Source: a bacterium
Lineage (GTDB): Bacteria > Spirochaetota > Leptospiria > Leptospirales > Leptonemataceae
NCBI GenBank assembly: GCA_024742665.1
Contig: JANSYA010000001.1
Coordinates: 1,443,001 to 1,507,000 of the forward strand
Direction: 5' to 3'
Length of the DNA stretch: 64,000 nucleotides
In this document: one piece after another, positions 58,812-64,000 of the stretch
Position numbering within the stretch: position 1 is the first letter of the stretch
How the letters are laid out: each line of letters starts with the position of its first letter
Notes under the pieces: generated by a model
Told to the model about the DNA's origin: nothing
Database searches by the model: none
What the model saw: the letters and a program-made list of their open reading frames with translations, nothing else
Position numbers and translations under genes: made by a program

Positions 58812-59492
58812 TTATTCGACGCCCCAGGTGCGTTTCAAATATCCTTTGCGCCCGGAACCTTTCGCGTACCGCTCGTAGTGCGCGGGATTCTTTTTATAAT
58901 AGTCCTGGTGGTATTCCTCCGCTTTCCAGAAGCGGGTCGGCGGCACGATCTGGACGGCGATGGGATCGTCGAATTTTCCGGAAGCTGCCAGTTCGCGCTT
59001 TGACTTTTCGGCCTGCGCCTTTTGTTCGGCGTTCAGGTAAAAAATCGCCGTGCGATACTGGGGACCCACGTCGTAGAACTGTCCGTTGACCTGGGTCGGA
59101 TTGATGCTGCGCCAGTACGTATACAGCAGCTTTTCATACGTTATCTTTTTGGGATCGTATTCGACGAGCACGACTTCGGCGTGTTTGGTCTGTCCGGCTG
59201 CGACCGCCTTGTAGGCCGGGCTCTGCTCCGGTCCGCCGGTATATCCCGAATAGACGGCGCTTACGCCGGCGAGTTTTTCAAAGGGCGGTTCCATACACCA
59301 GAAACAGCCGCCGGCGAAGACGGCCTGGCCGCGTGTGGCCGTTGGTTTTAATACGATTTCCTGGGTGCCGCCGCCTTGAGACTGCTGGCCGTTCGCGGGA
59401 TTGCAGGCCGCGACTGTGCCAAAGAGCGCGAAGCTCAAGACGACTGCGATTGCGGCCCGGGCGCCGGGGGTGGAATAAAACTCGGATAGCAT
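58812..59492 (-). CDS. msrA: Peptide methionine sulfoxide reductase MsrA, lipoprotein form
   Basis: A 226-aa enzyme that reduces methionine-S-sulfoxide in proteins. Signal AAIAVVLSFALFGTVAAC ends in a lipobox Cys at residue 30, so it acts in the envelope, tethered to a membrane. The catalytic GGCFWC motif (C63, C66) is followed by SAVYSGYTGG, HAEVVLVEYDP, SINPTQVNGQFYDVGPQYRTAIFY and YHQDYYKKNP, all standard for MsrA. ATG 59492 is used because it begins the signal peptide; longer in-frame starts run into the divergent oxidoreductase promoter. No MsrB gene is visible in the window. Confidence 0.93.
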   Translation of the reverse strand: MLSEFYSTPGARAAIAVVLSFALFGTVAACNPANGQQSQGGGTQEIVLKPTATRGQAVFAGGCFWCMEPPFEKLAGVSAVYSGYTGGPEQSPAYKAVAAGQTKHAEVVLVEYDPKKITYEKLLYTYWRSINPTQVNGQFYDVGPQYRTAIFYLNAEQKAQAEKSKRELAASGKFDDPIAVQIVPPTRFWKAEEYHQDYYKKNPAHYERYAKGSGRKGYLKRTWGVE

Positions 59493-59589
59493 AATGAATA
59501 CTGGCCTCTCATTGACTGGGTTCTGAAAATTAGACGAATTGGCGAGGCCGGCATTACAAAAAATCTTCTCTTGTGCCCGGAGACTTGAA

Positions 59590-60630
59590 ATGAAATTCTG
59601 TCCGACTATGTCATCTACAATCCCCGAAACCATGCAGGCCGCCGAACTCCGCGCCTATAACGAAGGTGAAGAAAATATCGAGCTCTTCGCCGTGACGAAA
59701 CCGGTTCCGACTCCCCGGGAAAATGAAGTCCTGGTGAAGATCGCCGCATCGCCGATCAATCCTTCCGACGTGGCTTTTCTACAGGGAAACTACGGCTTCA
59801 AAAAGAAGCTGCCGGTCATCGCCGGATTCGAAGCCAGCGGTGTGGTCGTGAAATCCGGCGGGGGCAGTCTGGCGGATAGTCTGGTCGGCAAACGCGTCTC
59901 GTGCGTCGCGCCCTTCGACAAAGACGGCTGCTGGGCCGATTATATGGTCACGGGCGCTTCCAGCTGCTTGCCCTTGATCGACGGCATCAGCGAAGAACAG
60001 GGTTCGATGGTTTTCGTCAACCCGCTCACGGCCTACGCGATGCTCGATACCGCGCGCCAGGCCGGCGCGAAGGCGGTCGTGCAAAACGCGGCTGCGGGCG
60101 CGCTGGGTCAAATGCTCTTTCGCATGGCGAAGTCCTGGGGGATGCCGTGCATCAACATCGTGCGACGCAAAGAGCAGGCTGATATTCTAAAAGAACTCGG
60201 AGCCGATCTGATCGTCGACAGCTCGTCGGATCGCTTCGAACGCGAGCTGTTGGTCGCGTGTAAAAAGAATCAGGCGACCTTCGCCTTCGACGCCGTGGGC
60301 GGACCGCAAACGAATACCCTGGCCGGCTGCATGCCGCGGGGATCGCGCGTGATGGTCTACGGCGGACTGTCGGGCAAAGCAATCGAGTTAAACGTCGGCG
60401 TTTTGATTTTTATGGGCCAGCAGGTCGAAGGCTTCTGGCTTTCTCCGTACATGGAGCAGCAGGGACCGGAAGCCCTGGCGAAGATGTCGGCCGAAGTGCA
60501 AAAAATGATCGCGACCGAAATGGAAACGAAAGTCCGCCTCCGCCTACCGGTTGAAAAAGCGCAGGACGCGGTGCAAAACTATGCGAAACAAATGACCGGC
60601 GGCAAAGTCCTGGTTGTTCCGGGAGCGTAA
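59590..60630 (+). CDS. Zinc-independent MDR family oxidoreductase (quinone/enoyl reductase-like)
   Basis: A 346-aa NAD(P)H-dependent enzyme of the medium-chain dehydrogenase/reductase superfamily. The GroES-like N-terminal domain has VLVKIAASPINPSDVAFLQGNYG, then IAGFEASGVVV. The Rossmann part follows with AVVQNAAAGALGQMLFRMAKSWG and FDAVGGPQT. The Cys/His zinc ligands of alcohol dehydrogenases are missing, as in quinone oxidoreductases and mitochondrial trans-2-enoyl-CoA reductases. ATG 59590 has GGAGA seven bases upstream and is preferred over ATG 59608. It diverges from msrA. Its TAA is the centre of a 30-bp perfect palindrome. Confidence 0.88.
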   Translation: MKFCPTMSSTIPETMQAAELRAYNEGEENIELFAVTKPVPTPRENEVLVKIAASPINPSDVAFLQGNYGFKKKLPVIAGFEASGVVVKSGGGSLADSLVGKRVSCVAPFDKDGCWADYMVTGASSCLPLIDGISEEQGSMVFVNPLTAYAMLDTARQAGAKAVVQNAAAGALGQMLFRMAKSWGMPCINIVRRKEQADILKELGADLIVDSSSDRFERELLVACKKNQATFAFDAVGGPQTNTLAGCMPRGSRVMVYGGLSGKAIELNVGVLIFMGQQVEGFWLSPYMEQQGPEALAKMSAEVQKMIATEMETKVRLRLPVEKAQDAVQNYAKQMTGGKVLVVPGA

Positions 60631-60645
60631 TTACGCTCCCGGAAC
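60616..60645. terminator. 30-bp perfect palindrome spanning the stop codon of the MDR gene
   Basis: GTTCCGGGAGCGTAA (60616-60630) is followed directly by its exact complement TTACGCTCCCGGAAC (60631-60645). The gene's TAA is the last triplet of the left arm. With no loop it may extrude as a cruciform or form a hairpin in mRNA. Confidence 0.6.
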
Positions 60646-60665
60646 CGAGACGAAGGCGAGGCTGA

Positions 60666-60686
60666 GGGTTGAGCGTAGCTCAACCC
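60666..60686. repeat. GAGC-N3-GCTC hairpin (copy 1)
   Basis: GGGTTGAGC-gta-GCTCAACCC: 9-bp perfect stem with a 3-base loop, between two convergent genes. Confidence 0.7.
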
Positions 60687-60739
60687 GAACAAAATTACGA
60701 GCGTAGCGAGTCACCGACTTCCCATGAGCGTAAGCCTGA

Positions 60740-60772
60740 GGCTTGAGCGCCGCTCAAGCCGAACTATTTTTT
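60740..60772 (+). terminator. GAGC-N3-GCTC hairpin (copy 2) followed by a T-run
   Basis: GGCTTGAGC-gcc-GCTCAAGCC (60740-60760), 9-bp perfect stem, then GAACTATTTTTT: a plausible intrinsic terminator for the MDR oxidoreductase gene. Confidence 0.65.
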
Positions 60773-60785
60773 GAGCGCAGCTCAA
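60771..60785 (-). repeat. GAGC-N3-GCTC hairpin (copy 3) containing a stop codon
   Basis: TTGAGC-gca-GCTCAA, 6-bp perfect stem. Read leftward, its TTGAGC arm includes the TGA stop (plus-strand 60782-60784) of the PAS-GGDEF gene. Confidence 0.65.
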
Positions 60786-61900
60786 GCCGATTTGCGAGGA
60801 TCTTTGTTGGCCTGCGAAGCGGAATCGGCTTCGCGCATGCGCCGGGCATAGTCCGTCGACGCCGATTCTTCGCCGTCGACAGCCTGCATAGAATCGGAGT
60901 AGACTTCCACGCGATTGCGGCCGCCGTGTTTGGCGCGATACAGCGCCACGTCCGCGCGATGCAGAGCCGCTTCGATGCTGGTCTCGCCGGGCATGGCCCG
61001 GGCGACGCCGAAGCTGGCACTGAAATAGACTTCGCCGCCGGCCGCCGGAACCGGCAGGGCCGCGACGTTCTTACGCAGACGTTCAGCCGTTTCAGCCGCG
61101 GCCTTTTCGTCGAGCTCCGGCAGCAGGATTGCGAATTCTTCGCCGCCGAGTCGGCCGAAAATATCGCTGTCGCGAATGCCGTGTTCGCAGCACAGGCTGA
61201 ACTCCATCAAAACGCGATCACCCGTGGCGTGGCCGCAGGTGTCGTTGATTCGCTTAAAGAAGTCGAGATCGACCATCAGCACGGCCGGGAGCCTTTCCTG
61301 ACGACGCCCGCGAAGCACTTCGTGGCGCGCGAGCTCCAGAAAGTGACGGCGATTGGCGACGCCCGTAAGCGGATCCGTAGTGGCGAGCACCTGCAGACTT
61401 TCTTCCAGACGCTTACGTTCCGTAACGTCGACGACCGACATCACGCGATAGAACTGATCATTGAATTGGAGACGATTGCTGGAGATTTGCGTCCAGATTT
61501 CGCGGCCGTCGCTGCGGACCAGCGTCGTTTCGAAGGGATGGACCTGATTGCCGCGAATGACTTCGTCGTGCAGATGCCGCATGGTATCCCGACGGTCGGC
61601 TTTGACCACACAGAGAAAGCTGCGGCCGATGAGCTCTTCACGTTCGTAGCCGAAAAGCTCCGAGCACGACGCGTTCGCATGCACAATTTCGCCGTCGGCG
61701 TTTAAGAGGCAGACTCCCGGTTGGATGCCGTCAATCAGGCGAGCGAAGAGCTGCTCTCGATCGGCGAGTTCGGGAAAGTGGCTGTAGATTCCATCGGCGA
61801 CCGCGTTGATGGGTCTCGCGTCGGCGTGGGCCTGGTGTTCGTCGCCCGGGCCCGCTTGCGGGGTGGATTCGTGAGTAATGGATTCGGTGACTCTGGTCAT
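60782..61900 (-). CDS. PAS-GGDEF diguanylate cyclase 1
   Basis: A 372-aa cytoplasmic protein that should make c-di-GMP from two GTP. A PAS sensor domain spans about residues 50-165 ([25 protein letters not shown], ending [14 protein letters not shown]). The GGDEF domain follows: [39 protein letters not shown], and active site [19 protein letters not shown] five residues before GGEEF is an intact RxxD product-inhibition site. The C-terminal ~35 residues are a variable polar tail. It starts at ATG 61900, 89 bp after the end of the second cyclase gene on the same strand. No bound cofactor of the PAS domain can be inferred. Confidence 0.92.
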   Translation of the reverse strand: MTRVTESITHESTPQAGPGDEHQAHADARPINAVADGIYSHFPELADREQLFARLIDGIQPGVCLLNADGEIVHANASCSELFGYEREELIGRSFLCVVKADRRDTMRHLHDEVIRGNQVHPFETTLVRSDGREIWTQISSNRLQFNDQFYRVMSVVDVTERKRLEESLQVLATTDPLTGVANRRHFLELARHEVLRGRRQERLPAVLMVDLDFFKRINDTCGHATGDRVLMEFSLCCEHGIRDSDIFGRLGGEEFAILLPELDEKAAAETAERLRKNVAALPVPAAGGEVYFSASFGVARAMPGETSIEAALHRADVALYRAKHGGRNRVEVYSDSMQAVDGEESASTDYARRMREADSASQANKDPRKSA

Positions 61901-61989
61901 TCGGACTGGTAAGCGCTACTGCACTCGTAAGTATAACAACCTGGCTGCGATTCTTTGCGAAAAAAAAACGGGAATTTATATTCCGCGAA

Positions 61990-62994
61990 TCATTCGTCTG
62001 CGGCAGGCGGGCGGGCGACGATGACCCGATTGCGACCCGCTTCTTTTGCCGCATACAGAGCGACGTCGGCGCGATGCATCGCCGGTTCCACCGAAGATTC
62101 TCCAGCAGCGACCGCCGCCACGCCAAAGCTGGCGGTGCAGATCGTCGCGGAGCTTTCGTCGCTCCGATTGGCTTTGGATGCGTCTTCGTCGATCGTTTTT
62201 CGCAGCTGCGAGCAGGACTCAGCGCAGGATTTGGCGAAGGCCAGTCGCAATCGTTCCGCGATTAATTGTGCGCGCCGCGGACTGGTTTCCGGTAAGAGCA
62301 CCGCGAATTCTTCGCCGCCGAGTCGGCCGAAGACGTCCGATTCGCGCAGGCTTTCCTGGCAGATCGTCGCGAAGTGCGCGAGCACCTGATCGCCCGCGGC
62401 GTGGCCGTAAACGTCGTTGAGGTCCTTAAAGTTATCCAAATCGATCATTAACAGGGTCGGCGATTTACGGCTGCGTTTTACGCGCTTCATTTCGATCCGC
62501 GAAAGCTCAAAGAAGTGCCGCCGGTTTGCGATGCCGGTCAGAGAGTCCGTCGTCGCCAGAGACTGCAGCCCCTCTTCGAGCTGCTTGCGCTCGGTAATGT
62601 CCTGGATTGAAATCAGGCAGTAGCTGCGTTCGCCGTGAACGATGAGCCGACAGGCCACTTCGGTCCAGATCATACGCCGATCGGGGCGATGGACCATGAC
62701 TTCGTGCGGTCGTACCGTAAGGCCTTGAAAGACGACGTCGTGTAGATCTTGAAGATAGGATTGCTCATCGATCAGACGAATCTTTTCGACGTAGCGCTGG
62801 CCGAGCAGATCTTTCGGCGTCCATCCCTGGATATCGCAGTAGGCCTGGTTGACGTGAACGAAGCGCCCCTGGGGATCGAGCAGGGCGACACCGGTATGAA
62901 TTGTGTCGATGATTGTCGCGAGCAAGTCGCTGTCCTGGAGTAGTTGAGTACTTTTATTATTCTCTGGCGGGCCGATTTTCTGCATGGCGTTCAT
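61990..62994 (-). CDS. PAS-GGDEF diguanylate cyclase 2
   Basis: A 334-aa paralogue of cyclase 1. The PAS domain (about 25-140: GVALLDPQGRFVHVNQAYCDIQGW, ending SIQDITERKQLEEGL) and the GGDEF domain ([55 protein letters not shown]) align block by block with cyclase 1, suggesting tandem duplication. RESD before GGEEF keeps the inhibitory site. An insert rich in Ser, Cys and Lys (about 255-285) within the GGDEF domain is not in the paralogue. ATG 62994 is the start. It is likely the first gene of a two-gene operon that diverges from fliP. Confidence 0.92.
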   Translation of the reverse strand: MNAMQKIGPPENNKSTQLLQDSDLLATIIDTIHTGVALLDPQGRFVHVNQAYCDIQGWTPKDLLGQRYVEKIRLIDEQSYLQDLHDVVFQGLTVRPHEVMVHRPDRRMIWTEVACRLIVHGERSYCLISIQDITERKQLEEGLQSLATTDSLTGIANRRHFFELSRIEMKRVKRSRKSPTLLMIDLDNFKDLNDVYGHAAGDQVLAHFATICQESLRESDVFGRLGGEEFAVLLPETSPRRAQLIAERLRLAFAKSCAESCSQLRKTIDEDASKANRSDESSATICTASFGVAAVAAGESSVEPAMHRADVALYAAKEAGRNRVIVARPPAADE

Positions 62995-63000
62995 ACTTTA

Positions 63001-63326
63001 TAATAGACCCCTGATAAGCGGAAAAGATTAAGAATTTACAGAAATAACAGTGATAAAATTGCGTTAGCATCTCCCCGGAACGCCTGGAAAGGCGCGTTCC
63101 ACGCGTTTCCAGGCCTGTTGACCAACAAAACTAGTCCCAAAGGACTAGGCGGCGTGCCGGATCCGGCAAAACCGGCGCCGTCAGGATATCCGGACTGCGG
63201 CCGCCCGGCCGGGCAGGGCGGTGAACACCGGCTGCTTTTATCGGCAGCAGGTTGAAAATTACTTGTACTTTTTCCTGGCTCCGGCTACCGGGTATTATGT
63301 CGCCCTTATCAGGCGGGACTCCGGTC
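63001..63326. promoter_or_regulatory. Hairpin-rich region upstream of fliP
   Basis: A 326-bp divergent region. Hairpins seen: GCCTGGAAA near 63081 with TTTCCAGGC near 63106; CTAGTCC-caaa-GGACTAG (63131-63148, perfect); GCCGGATCCGGC near 63157-63168; GCTGC near 63231 with GCAGC near 63244. It does not match the c-di-GMP riboswitch (GEMM) consensus that I know. It should contain promoters for cyclase 2 and fliP and a long fliP leader. No gene is seen. Confidence 0.5.
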
Positions 63327-64000
63327 ATGTTTTATCGTATTCAAAACCCGCCAAAACGTTTAGCAGACAAACGTTATGTACCGCCGGCTCATCGCCGTCG
63401 TCGATTCAACCGCCGGGCAATCCTTGCGATGTTTCCGATTCTGTTCGCGCTGGGCGTCCTGCTCGCGCCCTTCGCGGAAATCCACGCGCAGCTGCCGGGG
63501 AATTTTACGATCCCCGTGATCGAAGGCGTGCGCGGGGCCCAGGACGGCCAGGAAGCTTCGCTTTCGCTGATCTTGATTCTGATGCTCGCGCTGCTCAGTC
63601 TCGCGCCGGCGCTGGTGATGATGATCACCGCCTTTACGAAAGTGATTATCGTTTTCGACTTCGTGCGCCGCGCGCTTTCGCTGCAGAATATGCCGCCGAA
63701 CCAGGTGCTCTTCGGTCTCGCGATTTTCGTCACGATGTTTATCATGGCGCCGACCGTCGGCAAATTCAACGAAACGGCGCTGCAACCGTACGTGAACGGT
63801 CAGATCGGCACGGAAAAGTTTTTCGAAGTCGGAATCAAACCCTTCCGGGATTTCATGGTGCTGCAGATCGGCCGGGACGGCGCCAAAGAGATCGGACTGT
63901 TCGTGACCCTGGCCGGCAAAAACCCGGGCGATATCAAGAGCGTCGACGACATCGACTCGTATATTTTGATTCCGGCCTTTATGCTTTCCGAAATCAAGAA
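63327..64000 (+). CDS. fliP: Flagellar export-gate protein FliP (3' truncated by window)
   Basis: A partial gene open to the window end, ~224 codons visible. The start is ATG 63327: a Lys/Arg-rich leader (HRRRRFNRR) precedes a hydrophobic signal (AILAMFPILFALGVLLAPFAEIHAQ), fitting the cleaved signal peptide known for FliP. An ATG at 63429 would cut off the basic n-region. The mature part has ASLSLILILMLALLSLAPALVMMITAFTKVIIVFDFVRRALSLQNMPPNQVLFGLAIFVTMFIMAP, the hallmark FliP core, and continues to SYILIPAFMLSEIK, the end of the family's large periplasmic loop. FliP oligomers form the core of the flagellar type III export gate. fliO lies 4.6 kb upstream, separated by genes on both strands. 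Confidence 0.92.
   Translation, partial: MFYRIQNPPKRLADKRYVPPAHRRRRFNRRAILAMFPILFALGVLLAPFAEIHAQLPGNFTIPVIEGVRGAQDGQEASLSLILILMLALLSLAPALVMMITAFTKVIIVFDFVRRALSLQNMPPNQVLFGLAIFVTMFIMAPTVGKFNETALQPYVNGQIGTEKFFEVGIKPFRDFMVLQIGRDGAKEIGLFVTLAGKNPGDIKSVDDIDSYILIPAFMLSEIK

Noticed and set aside
63001..63326. Cyclic-di-GMP (GEMM) riboswitch upstream of fliP
   Set aside because: The characteristic GEMM loop and receptor sequences could not be found in the hairpins; kept only as an unspecified structured leader.
1..64000. tRNA, rRNA or tmRNA genes
   Set aside because: No cloverleaf-like segment with a T-loop GGTTCRA signature was found in intergenic DNA; matches inside coding regions were incidental.

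Overview
The window looks like a chromosome segment of a spirochaete of the order Leptospirales, more probably a Leptonema- or Turneriella-like relative than Leptospira itself, because coding regions are G+C-rich. The evidence is the gene content: two giant secreted proteins resembling the Leptospira 'longest protein' family (TIGR04388, from memory), a DUF1577-like gene, a DUF1554-like lipoprotein, many lipoproteins with loose spirochaetal lipoboxes, and a FliY/FliN-FliO-FliP flagellar set whose switch protein carries both a CheY-binding N-terminus and a SpoA domain. No tRNA, rRNA, CRISPR array or transposase gene was seen.

Layout. 0-6.3 kb: 3' end of an HD-GYP-type gene, lnt and pyrE reading apart from directly abutting start codons, then a leftward group of DUF1577-like protein, amidoligase and glutamine amidotransferase, the last two coupled by TAATG. 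6.7-8.0 kb: an outer-membrane porin-like gene with its own terminator. 8.4-14.4 kb: the first giant Hint-domain protein (1776 aa) followed by a small TPR gene of lower G+C. 14.5-16.5 kb: MORN lipoprotein, Yip1-like membrane protein, tyrosine/dual-specificity phosphatase. 16.8-28.4 kb: a tripartite efflux operon with one adaptor, two RND pumps, a TolC-like channel and two lipoproteins. 28.4-30.1 kb: TPR lipoprotein and EAL phosphodiesterase. 30.5-38.0 kb: the second giant Hint-domain protein (1819 aa), directly preceded by a co-directional MACPF/perforin-like gene. 38.3-44.0 kb: glyS, a membrane protein with a TonB-like C-terminus, and a PrsW-like protease. 43.9-45.8 kb: a small redox-type module (DoxX-like protein, four-helix membrane protein, Rrf2 regulator) with a perfect 27-bp operator-like palindrome. 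45.9-53.8 kb: xerD-type recombinase, twin cyclic-nucleotide-domain protein, HAD protein, sodium/solute symporter and GH36 alpha-galactosidase. 54-64 kb: DUF1554 lipoprotein, fliY/fliN, amidase-like gene, fliO, msrA, quinone oxidoreductase, two PAS-GGDEF cyclases, and the start of fliP.

How the genes work together. The efflux operon has all the parts of an envelope-spanning pump, but its second RND subunit lacks the membrane acidic residues used for proton relay, so a hetero-oligomer is likely. The two giant proteins are paralogues that share a secreted trunk and a Hint autoprocessing domain but end in unrelated tips, as in polymorphic toxin systems; one adjoins a candidate immunity gene and the other a MACPF gene. 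Together these form the best candidate here for an undescribed system. Cyclic-di-GMP enzymes (HD-GYP, EAL, two GGDEF) lie among the motility genes.

Intergenic DNA has a clear style: short palindromes with a GAGC-N3-GCTC core, and short tandem duplications placed exactly at stop codons. There is also one nested inverted-repeat element at 56.05-56.29 kb.
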